Assembly: GCA_016212665.1 (NCBI GenBank)
Contig: JACREZ010000032.1
Coordinates: 1-64,000 of the forward strand
Source: Ignavibacteriota bacterium
GTDB lineage: Bacteria; Bacteroidota; Ignavibacteria; UBA10030; SZUA-254
Length of the DNA: 64,000 nucleotides
Direction of reading: 5' to 3'
Within the stretch, counting starts at the first letter, position 1; each line of letters starts with the position of its first letter. Below, piece by piece: positions 33,225 to 42,055 of this stretch. A program made the position numbers and the translations under genes. The notes under the pieces were generated by a model. It was not told the DNA's origin and ran no database searches. It worked only from the letters and a program-made list of their open reading frames with translations.

Positions 33225-34241
33225 ATGGATATCCTTATCGTTCTCATCAAAATTGCAGTTGTTCTTGTTACTTTCTTAACAACGGTAGCGTATGTCGTTC
33301 TTCTCGAACGAAGATTAGCCGCCGGAATTCAAAATCGTATCGGTCCGAATCGAGTCGGCTGGCAAGGTGTTCTTCAACCGCTTGCCGATGTTGTAAAACT
33401 TGTGATGAAAGAAGACATCGTCCCCGCGCAGGCAAATCGCTTCATTCACGACCTTGCCCCGATGATTTCCATCTTTGCTGCGCTTGTCACGTTCGCTGTC
33501 GTTCCTTTCGGAAATACGATTGAACTATTTGGTCAGCAAATCAAATTGCAGATTGCAAGTGTGAATATCGGAGTTTTGTACATCCTTGCGTTTGCCTCGC
33601 TCGGAGTATATGGACTGACATTAAGCGGTTGGTCATCAAACAATAAATATTCGTTGCTGGGTGGCTTACGTTCATCGGCACAAATGATTAGTTATGAACT
33701 TTCGATGGGACTCTCAATCATCGGCGTGGTGATGATTGCCGGAAGCGTTGAACTTGATAAAATTGTTCTTGCTCAATCGGGATGGAAATGGAATCTCATT
33801 CTTCAACCGATAGGATTCATTACGTTCGTTGTTGCGGCATTTGCCGAGACAAACAGAACACCTTTCGATTTACCGGAAGCGGAGCAAGAACTCGTCGCGG
33901 GCTATCACACAGAATACACAGGCTTAAAGTTCGGATTGTTTTATCTTTCAGAATATGCAAACATGCTAACCTCAAGCGCGTTAACTACAACTCTCTTCCT
34001 TGGCGGTTGGCAAATTCCTTACGCCGAGAACTTTGGTCTACCTGCGTTTTGGTTGAGCGTATTTCAGGTGCTATCATTCTGCATGAAGACCTTGTTGGTT
34101 ATTGTTTTCTTTATCATTATTCGATGGACAATCCCACGATTCCGTTACGACCAATTGATGAATCTCGGTTGGAAAGTTATGCTGCCGCTCTCTGTTCTCA
34201 ATATTTTGTTGACCGGCTTAGTTATGTTGCTCATCAATTAA
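33225..34241 (+). CDS. nuoH: NADH-quinone oxidoreductase subunit H
   Basis: 338 residues, eight or so membrane helices. The family signatures are [19 protein letters not shown] and [12 protein letters not shown] near residues 35-70, then [19 protein letters not shown] near 210. It forms the quinone site at the junction of the membrane arm of complex I. ATG lies two bases after the nuoG stop, so the genes are coupled. It is followed by nuoI after 28 bases. Confidence 0.96.
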   Translation: MDILIVLIKIAVVLVTFLTTVAYVVLLERRLAAGIQNRIGPNRVGWQGVLQPLADVVKLVMKEDIVPAQANRFIHDLAPMISIFAALVTFAVVPFGNTIELFGQQIKLQIASVNIGVLYILAFASLGVYGLTLSGWSSNNKYSLLGGLRSSAQMISYELSMGLSIIGVVMIAGSVELDKIVLAQSGWKWNLILQPIGFITFVVAAFAETNRTPFDLPEAEQELVAGYHTEYTGLKFGLFYLSEYANMLTSSALTTTLFLGGWQIPYAENFGLPAFWLSVFQVLSFCMKTLLVIVFFIIIRWTIPRFRYDQLMNLGWKVMLPLSVLNILLTGLVMLLIN

Positions 34242-34269
34242 TGCTCTTTGGATTGAAAGTGAACTCGAT

Positions 34270-34776
34270 ATGAAATCAAACGGACAATTAAAAATCATCC
34301 ACAAAAAAGATTTAAACTTCTGGCAGAAGATTTACCTGACAGAAATTCTGAAGGGAATCAAACTTACGCTCGCACAGGTTTTCCGACCAAAATTTACGCG
34401 GCAATATCCTGAAGAGCGATGGAATCCGCCTGCTTCCTTCCGTGGTCGCCCCGTACTTGTCGAACAAAATGATGTAGAGCGATGTGTCGCGTGTGGATTA
34501 TGCGCACGCGTTTGCCCTGCTCTGGCAATCGAAGTTCAGGCATCCGAATCTGAATACTGGAAAGAGCGTTATCCTGTTAAGTTTGAAATCAACATGCTTC
34601 GTTGCATCTTCTGCGGCTTCTGTGAAGAAGTTTGTCCTGAAGAAGCAATCGTCATGAGTCAGGAATATGAACTAACATTTCACAGTCAGGAAGAAGCAAT
34701 TTTCGGAAAAGACAAGTTGTTGGTGCCTGTGGAAAAGTTGAAAGACCGATTGGAATTTTTGAGGAAGTACAGATAA
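34270..34776 (+). CDS. nuoI: NADH-quinone oxidoreductase subunit I
   Basis: 168 residues. Two [4Fe-4S] motifs are plain: [16 protein letters not shown] and [17 protein letters not shown], each CxxCxxCxxxCP. The N-terminal helix ([20 protein letters not shown]) contacts the membrane. In complex I it carries clusters N6a and N6b that feed the quinone. It ends the short nuoGHI group; the tiny membrane genes follow from 8 bases later. Confidence 0.96.
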   Translation: MKSNGQLKIIHKKDLNFWQKIYLTEILKGIKLTLAQVFRPKFTRQYPEERWNPPASFRGRPVLVEQNDVERCVACGLCARVCPALAIEVQASESEYWKERYPVKFEINMLRCIFCGFCEEVCPEEAIVMSQEYELTFHSQEEAIFGKDKLLVPVEKLKDRLEFLRKYR

Positions 34777-34784
34777 GAAATGCC

Positions 34785-34976
34785 ATGAAATTTTCAAAAG
34801 GACAGTTTGAGGCATTTTATGAAATTACCAAAGAGGCAAGCGTTGTCGTTCTTGGAGGTCTCGTAGTCGGTGGCGTGCTTACCGATAAAGTAAATTATAG
34901 AATTGTATTTTATGGAATTATCATTTACCTTGTACTTGTTATTGGTGCAATTTATTTTAAAAAGAAAGGAGAATAA
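34785..34976 (+). CDS. Tiny two-helix membrane protein, copy 1
   Basis: 63 residues: a short polar start, a helix with EASVVVLGGLVVGGVLTDKV, then FYGIIIYLVLVIGAIYF and a basic end. It resembles DUF6722-type small membrane proteins, but this is from memory only. A clear paralogue lies at 44855-45043 (shared EAS-VVLGGLV-G and IIIYxxLV-xxxIYFK). Each is followed directly by a second tiny ORF. The role is unknown; it could be part of a small membrane complex. Confidence 0.7.
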   Translation: MKFSKGQFEAFYEITKEASVVVLGGLVVGGVLTDKVNYRIVFYGIIIYLVLVIGAIYFKKKGE

Positions 34977-34981
34977 CACTC

Positions 34982-35068
34982 TTGGAAACTGTTGTAATTA
35001 TTGGTAGTCTATTAGCCATTTTTTTCTGGACAATTATTTTTCTCACACGCGAGAAAAAAGCCAAGTAA
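34982..35068 (+). CDS. Tiny single-helix membrane peptide, copy 1
   Basis: 28 residues from TTG at 34982: METVVIIGSLLAIFFWTIIF then LTREKKAK, that is one membrane helix with a basic tail. A ribosome site (AAAGGAG, 34964-34970) precedes it by 11 bases. Its counterpart after the second copy, at 45045-45140, starts MEGVILIGSLVVIAG. Conservation of order, topology and start (MExVxIIGSL) in both loci supports a real gene, although it is only 28 residues. A terminator follows at 35077. Confidence 0.6.
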   Translation: METVVIIGSLLAIFFWTIIFLTREKKAK

Positions 35069-35076
35069 TTTTTATG

Positions 35077-35100
35077 GGTCGAGTTTTCACTCGACCTTTT
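35077..35100 (+). terminator. Terminator after tiny membrane genes (copy 1)
   Basis: Arms GGTCGAGT and ACTCGACC, loop TTTC, then TTTT. It lies 8 bases after the 28-residue ORF and ends the nuoGHI transcript group. Confidence 0.85.
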
Positions 35101-35122
35101 CATTTCTATCTGTTGATAAATT

Positions 35123-36121
35123 ATGCCAACGTATAAACAAGCCGGAGTCAACATCGAAGCCGGTGATGCTTTCGTCAAACGAATTAAATCTAATGTTCGT
35201 TCAACTTTTTCCAAGTCTGTTCTGACAGACATCGGCGCATTCGGGGCTTTTTATGATGCAAGTTTCAAGCAATACAAATCGCCTGTTTTAGTATCCAGCA
35301 CAGACGGAGTCGGTACGAAACTGAAAATCGCTGTCATGATGAACAAGCACGATACCATCGGTCGGGATTTAGTGAATCATTGTGTAAACGACATTGCCGT
35401 GTGCGGCGCAACTCCCCTTTTCTTTCTTGATTATTTTGCAGTAGGAAAACTAAAACTTGACGTAGCAGAGAAAGTTGTCAGCGGTTTGGTGAAGGCATGT
35501 AAAGAAAACAAATGTTCACTCGTTGGCGGAGAAACGGCGGAGATGCCGGGAATCTACAGGAAGGATGATTATGACCTTGCCGGTACAATCGTCGGAGTTG
35601 TGGAACGGAAAAAAATATTGTACGGAAAAAGAGTGAAATCGGGAGATATTCTTATCGGTTTGCCTTCGACCGGGCTACATACGAACGGATACTCACTGGC
35701 AAGAAAAATTCTGTTGAGTAAATTTTCTGTTGATAAGTATTTTCCTGAATTGAAGAAAACCATAGGTGAAGCATTACTTGCAGTTCATCGCTCATATTTG
35801 AAGCCAATTCAGAGTCTCCTTCAAATTGATGGCGTTCATGCTCTGGCACATATCACCGGTGGTGGCATTGTTGGAAATACGAGTCGCGTGGTTCCATCTA
35901 CCCTCGCTTTACACGTTGATTGGTATTCATGGAAACGACCAAACATATTTTCCTTGATTCAAACAGTCGGAAATGTTCCCGAATCGGATATGCGACAAAC
36001 ATTTAACTTGGGCATCGGGCTTGTTATCATAGCATCGAAATCTTCTGCCGATTCAATTCTCACCACATTGACGAAGAAAAAAGAAAAGCCGTTTGTCATT
36101 GGTGAGGTGATAAAAAAATAA
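35123..36121 (+). CDS. purM: Phosphoribosylformylglycinamidine cyclo-ligase
   Basis: 332 residues. It makes AIR from FGAM with ATP in the purine pathway. Family motifs: STDGVGTKLKIAVMM near 54, DLVNHCVNDIAVCGATPLFF near 78, ETAEMPGIY near 135 and HITGGGIVGNTSRVVP near 243, all in place. Single gene with its own terminator, which also serves the convergent PDZ gene (36121-36147). Confidence 0.96.
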   Translation: MPTYKQAGVNIEAGDAFVKRIKSNVRSTFSKSVLTDIGAFGAFYDASFKQYKSPVLVSSTDGVGTKLKIAVMMNKHDTIGRDLVNHCVNDIAVCGATPLFFLDYFAVGKLKLDVAEKVVSGLVKACKENKCSLVGGETAEMPGIYRKDDYDLAGTIVGVVERKKILYGKRVKSGDILIGLPSTGLHTNGYSLARKILLSKFSVDKYFPELKKTIGEALLAVHRSYLKPIQSLLQIDGVHALAHITGGGIVGNTSRVVPSTLALHVDWYSWKRPNIFSLIQTVGNVPESDMRQTFNLGIGLVIIASKSSADSILTTLTKKKEKPFVIGEVIKK

Positions 36122-36147
36122 ATCCCTTCGGTTCATAGAAGGGATTT
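36121..36147. terminator. Bidirectional terminator between purM and PDZ gene
   Basis: Arms AATCCCTTC and GAAGGGATT with loop of 8 bases, overlapping the purM stop. On the minus strand T-rich TTTATTTTTTT follows, so it should end the PDZ transcript; for purM it is the plus-side hairpin. Confidence 0.7.
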
Positions 36148-36168
36148 ATCAAACTTCTCAACATCAGG

Positions 36169-37173
36169 TTACAACCTGTACAGTTCTTTCCGAATTGTCT
36201 CTTTCGCTTTTTTGACTTCGCGTTCAGCATCCTTTAAACTTTCGTGAAGTTCTTTTCCAACCTCTTTCATAACTCGTTTATGTTCATTCTTGAAGTTATC
36301 ATTATTGTAATAGTAATGATAACCTTTTGCATCCGGTGCTACATGAAACGACCAATCATCTTCATCTTCTGTTTCAGAAATTTTCATTTTCATGGTTGAA
36401 AGTTTCCCTTTACGAATTACTTCAAGACTCAACTCATCTCCTTCGTCAGCATCATTGAGTTCTTCCATCAAATCATCAGCATCCCACACATTTACTGAAC
36501 CGACCTTTGTAACGACATCGCCGGCTTTCAAACCCGCCTTTTCTGCATCACTGCTTTTCTTTACTTCAGTAACAAGCGCTCCTTTCTTTCCGGGAACTTC
36601 AAAATACTCTGCCAGTTGTTTACTGATACTTTGTACAACTAAACCGTGCATTTGAGATTGATTGCCGAAAACCTGAATACGTGGTCGTACGTTCACTCGT
36701 GGCGGGTCGGGTACACGAACATGAAAATCTTCATCATCAAAATTAAAGAATGAAAAATCGGAATCCTTGAGACGGTCAATTTCTGCTTTCAAGGTTTTAT
36801 TCTCTCCGTCCCGTTCGACAAGAATATCTACACTTGTTCCGGGCTTAGTTTTCCGAACCAATGAAGTCAATTCATCACTGTCCTCAACTTCCTTCCCGTT
36901 GTACTTTACAATGACATCACCTTTTTCGATTCCCGCGTCCTCAGCCGCGCTATTATCCACTACACTTGAAACGTACGCTCCTGATGTAGTTTTCAGATTT
37001 TTCCGTTCTGCCAAACGTCGGGTAACATCTTCAATATTTACTCCAAGATATCCCTGTTTGCTTTTCTTATCCTTAATGAAATGAAATCCGTTTTCCCCAG
37101 GCAAACATCCATAGGAAGTAACAACCCCGATGGAGAGGAGTAAAGTGAGTAATAAAATCAATCGTACTTTCAT
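36169..37173 (-). CDS. Exported protein with two PDZ domains
   Basis: 334 residues with an N-terminal signal (LILLLTLLLSIGVVTSYG). PDZ 1 is near residues 40-135 (GYLGVNIEDV, then AEDAGIEKGDVIVKYNGKEV) and PDZ 2 near 185-270 (ALVTEVKKSSDAEKAGLKAG, then DVVTKVG). No trypsin-like serine protease domain is present, unlike HtrA/DegP. The C-terminus is a long acidic-basic helix (VMKEVGKELHESLKDAEREV). It probably binds peptide tails in the periplasm or works with a partner protease. The convergent purM gene shares the terminator. Confidence 0.8.
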   Translation of the reverse strand: MKVRLILLLTLLLSIGVVTSYGCLPGENGFHFIKDKKSKQGYLGVNIEDVTRRLAERKNLKTTSGAYVSSVVDNSAAEDAGIEKGDVIVKYNGKEVEDSDELTSLVRKTKPGTSVDILVERDGENKTLKAEIDRLKDSDFSFFNFDDEDFHVRVPDPPRVNVRPRIQVFGNQSQMHGLVVQSISKQLAEYFEVPGKKGALVTEVKKSSDAEKAGLKAGDVVTKVGSVNVWDADDLMEELNDADEGDELSLEVIRKGKLSTMKMKISETEDEDDWSFHVAPDAKGYHYYYNNDNFKNEHKRVMKEVGKELHESLKDAEREVKKAKETIRKELYRL

Positions 37174-37312
37174 AGAAATAATCCTTGTTGATATAAAAAA
37201 TTGGAACTTCTTAATTCTACGCGTTAGACAAGAGATTGTTTCATCAGGTTGACAATAACTTAAACAAATTTATTCACAGGTTGGGCTGAAGGGAGGGACA
37301 AGATTATTTTAA

Positions 37313-37777
37313 TTATTGAATTCTGTTAAGATTCATCGCTTCTTTCCCTGCGACGATGTATTCATGGACAATTCGAACCGCCTGCTGTTGCCCGTGCCAA
37401 ACGGGAAGTTTCACCGCCTCCTCATAATTGAGCCATCGAAACTCATTATGCTCATCTGATAATTTTGGCTGAGAACCTTCAGAAACCTGTGCGGCAAACA
37501 CGGGACATAAATGCACCCAATCGTTCGTTGCATCATAGAACATAGTTATGTCAGGAACTATCCAAAATGCTATTGGTTTCAGTTGGGTCTCTTCATGTAA
37601 TTCGCGCAATGCCGCATCAACCGACTTTTCATTTTTTTCTATCGAACCGCTGATGATTTGCCAGATATTCGGATACAATCGCTCGTTTTCCTGACGATGA
37701 AGCAACAAGTATTTCGGTTTGTCCTGTTCAATCTTGAATACGACTATTTCAATTATTTTACTTACGATGTTTGGCAT
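37313..37777 (-). CDS. Nudix hydrolase
   Basis: 154 residues from ATG 37777 (MPNIVSKIIEIVVFKI); an upstream in-frame start at 37840 would overlap rluB further. The Nudix box is in GSIEKNEKSVDAALRELHEE, then TQL, fitting GX5EX7REUXEEXGU. It hydrolyses nucleoside-diphosphate-linked compounds; which one is not clear. The start overlaps the end of rluB by 20 bases, so the two are translated together. Confidence 0.88.
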   Translation of the reverse strand: MPNIVSKIIEIVVFKIEQDKPKYLLLHRQENERLYPNIWQIISGSIEKNEKSVDAALRELHEETQLKPIAFWIVPDITMFYDATNDWVHLCPVFAAQVSEGSQPKLSDEHNEFRWLNYEEAVKLPVWHGQQQAVRIVHEYIVAGKEAMNLNRIQ

Positions 37778-38612
37778 AATTATTCGATGTCTGTTTCTTT
37801 CGAGTAATTGAGGAGTAATCGTTCCGTGGCTTCGTAACATTGTAGTTTGTTCTTACCTCTCTGCTTTGTTGTTTCTTACTCACCAAGAATTCAATTTCTT
37901 CGCTGAGAAGGTATTTCCATGTTTTATTGTTTAACATGGAAATATCATAAAGACCAATTTTCGTGCGCGTAAGTTCAACAACGGTGTAACCGAGTTCTTC
38001 ACACATTCTCCGGATTTGTCTGTTCTTTCCCTCAACGATTGTCATCTCAATCAGGAACTCGCCGTGCTTCTCCGAAATCGTTTTGATTTCGGCAGGAAGT
38101 AACTGCTCATCATCAAGTATCATTCCCTTTCGGATTACCTGTTGATGTTTCTCTGTCATGGCTTTATCAAGTTTTATTTGATAGGTCTTTCGTATTTTTG
38201 ATTCGGGACTTGTCAATCGTTCTCCGAGTTGATTATCATTCGTCAACAAAAGCAGACCTGAACTTTCTTTATCGAGCCGACCCACCGGAAAAACCCATTC
38301 ATGAACATCTTCGAGTAATTCATAGACTGTCGTTCGCGAAAGTTCATCGGACCGGGTTGTAACAACACCTTTCGGTTTGTTCATCATAACATAAACAAAT
38401 TGTTTTAGTGGTATTTGTGTTCCTTTGAGTTCAATTTTATCCAAATTCATATCGCACCAAAAACTTGGATTCTTTTCAACCCTACCATTTACCTGAACAT
38501 CACCACGTTGAATATGTTCAACGGCTTGACTGCGAGAACAATATCCAAGTTTTGAAAGTGCGCGAGCGAGTGTAACGCTCGGGTTTCGTTTTTGCAAAAG
38601 AGTAGTTTTCAT
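37758..38612 (-). CDS. rluB: Pseudouridine synthase, RluB/RsuA family
   Basis: 284 residues from ATG 38612; the TTG at 38630 is a weaker start. An S4 domain (ARALSKLGYCSRSQAVEHIQ, then RGDVQVNG) precedes the catalytic domain, whose Asp lies in VGRLDKESSGLLLLTND. FLIEMTIVEGKNRQIRRMCE matches the RsuA/RluB C-terminal motif. These enzymes change uridine to pseudouridine in rRNA, in RluB at position 2605 of 23S. The Lys/Asn-rich tail is not conserved in the family. The symbol is by family only, since RluE/RluF relatives look alike. Confidence 0.85.
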   Translation of the reverse strand: MKTTLLQKRNPSVTLARALSKLGYCSRSQAVEHIQRGDVQVNGRVEKNPSFWCDMNLDKIELKGTQIPLKQFVYVMMNKPKGVVTTRSDELSRTTVYELLEDVHEWVFPVGRLDKESSGLLLLTNDNQLGERLTSPESKIRKTYQIKLDKAMTEKHQQVIRKGMILDDEQLLPAEIKTISEKHGEFLIEMTIVEGKNRQIRRMCEELGYTVVELTRTKIGLYDISMLNNKTWKYLLSEEIEFLVSKKQQSREVRTNYNVTKPRNDYSSITRKKQTSNNYAKHRK

Positions 38613-38632
38613 ACCCAATACTAAAAACAAAA

Positions 38633-38661
38633 CAGCCCAATTCCAAAAAGGAATCGGGCTG
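38633..38661 (-). terminator. Terminator after His-rich membrane protein gene
   Basis: Arms CAGCCCAATTCC and GGAATCGGGCTG (one wobble), loop AAAAA; on the minus strand TTTTGTTTTTAG follows. It lies 20 bases after the stop at 38680 and directly before the rluB start. Confidence 0.8.
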
Positions 38662-38679
38662 CTGAAAAGCCGTCTTTTC

Positions 38680-39801
38680 TTATCGTTTCAACAAAATCGC
38701 CTCAGGGTCTTTGAATAACATATGGTCGTGCAGATAATGCATCAACAAAAACGAAAGAACGACGATGTAATAACATTGGTCGAACGACAAACCGAGGAGA
38801 GGTTTTAAGTAAATCAATATTGAAATCGTTACAACAGCCATCGCAGTCAATCCGACATTGAAGAAATAAAACTTCCACGGCTTCCCTGCTTTCGACATAT
38901 TATCTATCATCTTCGTACCGATTTCCCCTTTTTCGTGTCGAATACGGTTGATGAAATATGTTAGACCCAAATATTGGAACGAATGCCACGCGTTGAATCC
39001 TTGAAACGCAACATCCAAATTTGGAAATGCGGGAATAAAGAAAGCAATCACAACGGTTAAGGACATCAGAAGAAATTTTGGATAATGCACAACGCCCGAA
39101 CGAATTTCTTTTACGGATTTCCAGATGAAAAGTGCAACCGAGATTCCAAAGTATCCCCCGACCAACCACACCAACGCTTCATGTTTCAAAAATTCCGGAA
39201 AGAGTATGATGTTCGAGCCAATGCGAAATTCCCCGGTGACAAATTTATATGTTGCAATCGGATACAAACTTGAAAAGACTACGCTGTAATCAATAAACTT
39301 CGAGAGTTTGGATGGAGGGAGTTTTGCTTTTCTATCATAACATTGCATAAGAAATGCAAGTTGTTCCATAACATGAAGAGACGCCCAAAAGAAAAAGAAC
39401 GTGATGAGGAATTGAAAATTTGTGACCCCGAAAAAGATAACTCCAATCGGTATGATGAGTGAAGCAACCATAAACATTTTATGTTTGCTAGTGAATTTCT
39501 TTTCGAGTGCGGTGCGCGTGTAAGTTGCATACATGTGCGGACCACCGATGAATAACGCTATCAATACATTAACAAGATTTCTACTTGCGTCATCGTCCCA
39601 CACCAAATCAATTCCCAAGGAATGTAAAAGTCCGTTGATTGAATCCGTTGCCTGATTTGCAAAAAGATATGTGAGAATCGGAACGGCAACGAGAATTGCA
39701 CTTAAACTGATAAATGTCAAGTCCCACGTTTTATTTCTAAGCCAGTAACCTTCCGATGTTAACGACGATTCTGATTGTAGAGGAACTGAATATGTACTCA
39801 T
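38680..39801 (-). CDS. Multi-pass membrane protein with histidine motifs
   Basis: About 373 residues from ATG 39801, eight or nine hydrophobic helices, no family recognised. Conserved-looking histidines occur in clusters: GGPHMYATYTR, WASLHVMEQL, FNAWHSFQYLG and a C-terminal MHYLHDHMLF. Such spaced histidines within a membrane protein recall di-iron membrane oxygenases or desaturases, but the exact HxxxH/HxxHH boxes of that family are not matched. It is one of the longer unassigned genes here. A terminator (38633-38661) follows its stop. Confidence 0.65.
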   Translation of the reverse strand: MSTYSVPLQSESSLTSEGYWLRNKTWDLTFISLSAILVAVPILTYLFANQATDSINGLLHSLGIDLVWDDDASRNLVNVLIALFIGGPHMYATYTRTALEKKFTSKHKMFMVASLIIPIGVIFFGVTNFQFLITFFFFWASLHVMEQLAFLMQCYDRKAKLPPSKLSKFIDYSVVFSSLYPIATYKFVTGEFRIGSNIILFPEFLKHEALVWLVGGYFGISVALFIWKSVKEIRSGVVHYPKFLLMSLTVVIAFFIPAFPNLDVAFQGFNAWHSFQYLGLTYFINRIRHEKGEIGTKMIDNMSKAGKPWKFYFFNVGLTAMAVVTISILIYLKPLLGLSFDQCYYIVVLSFLLMHYLHDHMLFKDPEAILLKR

Positions 39802-39880
39802 AGAACAAATGTGATTGATTTCCCTTGTCAAAATTTACAGCACAAAAATAATTCTTTAAGAAATATTTTCAAAAATAGTA

Positions 39881-41698
39881 TTACGTCAAACCTTCATACA
39901 TTTTCTCGATAAGATGTTTATATCGTTCTTCCACTACTTTGCGTCGAATCTTTAATGTAGGTGTTAGTTCTCCACTCTCAATTGTGAGCGGCTGAATGAG
40001 TAGTGTAAACTTTCTTACGCGCTCATACAAAGCAAAATCCTTCTGTAATTTAGTTACTTCTTCTTCGAAATGCTTTTTGATTTGCGGATGATTAACCAAT
40101 TCATCAACAGATGTGTAACTAATTGCTTCCCGTTTTGCAAAATCTTTCACAGCATCAAAATCAGGAACGATAAGCGCACTGCAAAACATTTTTTTGTCTC
40201 CAATCAAAACAAATTGGTCAATAAACGGGCTTTGGAGAAACGAATTTTCTATCGGCTGTGGTGCGATATTTTTTCCGCCGGAACTAACAAAAAGATGTTT
40301 TTTTCTATCAGTGATATGAAGAAATCCATCTTCATCAAACGTGCCGATATCTCCCGTGTGTAACCATCCATCGCTATCAAGCGACTCTTCCGTTTCTTTT
40401 TGATTATTCCAATACCCCTTCATAATGTTCGGACCCCGTGCAAGAATTTCTCCGTCACTCGCAATCCTAACTTCAACTCCCGGAATAGGAAGTCCGACGG
40501 AGCCAAACTTATAATTATCCAAACGATTCACACTGATGACCGGAGAAGATTCTGATAGACCGTATCCTTCGATAATGGTAATTCCGATTGCCTCAAAAAA
40601 TTCGCCGAGTTCTTTTCCAAGCGCCGCTCCGCCCGAAACAAAAAACCGTACTCGTCCTCCGGTTCTCGCTTTGATTTTTTGAAACACTAATTTATCCCCG
40701 AACCATCTTTGAACAGAAAGCAGCGGAGTGAACTTCTTTAATCTTTTCGCTTTGGCGTATTTTTTTCCAATATCAATTGCCCAATGAAATATTTTTTGTT
40801 TGACGGGAGGTTGGTCGGCAATTTGTTTTAAGATTCTGTTTTGAATCTTTTCAAACAATCGAGGCACCGAAGCCATTATTGTAGGGCGAACTTCAAGCAA
40901 ATTTTCCCGAACTGTTTCAACGCTTTCGGCATATGCGATTGTTGCACCGCAACCGAGTGAGGTATAATATCCTGCCATTCGTTCAAACGAATGACAAAGT
41001 GGTAAATACGACAACAAAACATCATCAGTAGAAATTTTTATACACGGCGCGGATGCCTGAATATTACTCACCATGTTTCCATGAGTGAGCATCACTCCTT
41101 TCGGATTTCCCGTCGTTCCGGAAGTATAAATTAATGTCAGCAAATCTTCCGGCTTCGATTTATCGATTTCCTGTCCCAGAAAATTTTTTCTTGATGAATA
41201 CTCTTGTTTCCCTTTTTGTAATATTTCCCGAAAAGAAAGCACTGTGTCATTAAATTCGATTCCACTCTTGTTCATCACAATTATTTTCTGAAGTGATGGA
41301 ACATCGGAAATTATTTTTAGAACCTTGTTGAGTTGAAATTGATTTGAGACAATAACAAACTTTACCTTTGCATCATTCAAAATAAATTCGATTTGCTTCG
41401 GTGTAAGAGTTGTGTAAAGCGGGACATTAATAGCGCCCAGATATAACATCCCCATATCTGCAATAACCCACTCGCTTCGGTTTTCTGAAATGAGCGCCAC
41501 GCAATCTCCTCTCGAAATTCCGAGCGAAGATAAACCAATTGCAAAATGTTCTACATCGCTACGAAGTTGCGCGTATGAAATCCCTTGGTATTTCCCATCA
41601 ATTTTTTGTTTGATAACCGGTCGTGTTTCATGTTGGAACTTCAATGTGACGGCATCAAACAATTGAGTTATGGTAGAAAATTCGACAACGAGACTCAT
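39881..41698 (-). CDS. Long-chain acyl-CoA synthetase (AMP-forming)
   Basis: 605 residues from ATG 41698. The ANL motif is LLTLIYTSGTTGNPKGVMLT, then HGN; the adenylate-site motif EGYGLSESSPVIS and the hinge ELLHTGDIG-type GWLHTGDIGTFDEDG follow, and the C-terminal DRKKHLFVSSGGKNIAPQPI carries the usual lysine region. It activates fatty acids to acyl-CoA using ATP. It is like mycobacterial FadD15 and eukaryotic ACSL proteins. A TTTG-N20-TAATTTAG promoter (41741-41772) precedes it. Confidence 0.92.
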   Translation of the reverse strand: MSLVVEFSTITQLFDAVTLKFQHETRPVIKQKIDGKYQGISYAQLRSDVEHFAIGLSSLGISRGDCVALISENRSEWVIADMGMLYLGAINVPLYTTLTPKQIEFILNDAKVKFVIVSNQFQLNKVLKIISDVPSLQKIIVMNKSGIEFNDTVLSFREILQKGKQEYSSRKNFLGQEIDKSKPEDLLTLIYTSGTTGNPKGVMLTHGNMVSNIQASAPCIKISTDDVLLSYLPLCHSFERMAGYYTSLGCGATIAYAESVETVRENLLEVRPTIMASVPRLFEKIQNRILKQIADQPPVKQKIFHWAIDIGKKYAKAKRLKKFTPLLSVQRWFGDKLVFQKIKARTGGRVRFFVSGGAALGKELGEFFEAIGITIIEGYGLSESSPVISVNRLDNYKFGSVGLPIPGVEVRIASDGEILARGPNIMKGYWNNQKETEESLDSDGWLHTGDIGTFDEDGFLHITDRKKHLFVSSGGKNIAPQPIENSFLQSPFIDQFVLIGDKKMFCSALIVPDFDAVKDFAKREAISYTSVDELVNHPQIKKHFEEEVTKLQKDFALYERVRKFTLLIQPLTIESGELTPTLKIRRKVVEERYKHLIEKMYEGLT

Positions 41699-41740
41699 GA
41701 ACAATATCCTGATTTTGAAATATTCATCAATTAAACGTGC

Positions 41741-41772
41741 CTAAATTAACCTTCCTTTGCTTGAAAACCAAA
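41741..41772 (-). promoter_or_regulatory. Bacteroidota-type promoter of acyl-CoA synthetase
   Basis: On the minus strand: TTTG (41772-41769), 20 bases, TAATTTAG (41748-41741); one mismatch to TAnnTTTG. The start codon lies about 43 bases downstream. Confidence 0.5.
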
Positions 41773-41903
41773 GATGAAGAATTCCTCCAAAATTGTTTTC
41801 TTCAAAATCAATGGAAAATTGCACCCTTTCAAAGCGATTTACAAAGTCCCTTATTGTAGAATCTTTCATTTCACCATGTCATAAAATTTTCATAATATAA
41901 TGC

Positions 41904-41934
41904 TTGACTTCCTTCCATTAAGTCTATATATTTG
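41904..41934 (+). promoter_or_regulatory. Bacteroidota-type promoter of nrdJ
   Basis: TTG (41904-41906), 20 bases, TATATTTG (41927-41934), an exact match to TAnnTTTG. The leader to the ATG is about 115 bases. Confidence 0.6.
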
Positions 41935-42055
41935 GCGCATTGATTTCCTAATATTCCTTCAAGTTGAATGCTTGTTCAGCATTGAACTTGGCAGAATAGG
42001 GAAATTAACCTAATTCACAAGCAATGTTTAACATTTGATAATAAAGGATAATTAC

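Larger units (their letters stand above)
41699..42055. other. Divergent promoter region between acyl-CoA synthetase and nrdJ
   Basis: A 357-base gap that carries one promoter for each direction (see the separate entries). No cobalamin riboswitch or NrdR box (ACACwAtATmTwGtGT type) is seen. The rest is AT-rich and featureless. Confidence 0.55.

Noticed and set aside
36169-37173. HtrA/DegP protease
   Set aside because: The trypsin-like catalytic triad region is missing; only PDZ domains are present.
41699-42055. Cobalamin riboswitch before nrdJ
   Set aside because: No cobalamin box or long structured leader is present; the leader is AT-rich and about 115 bases.
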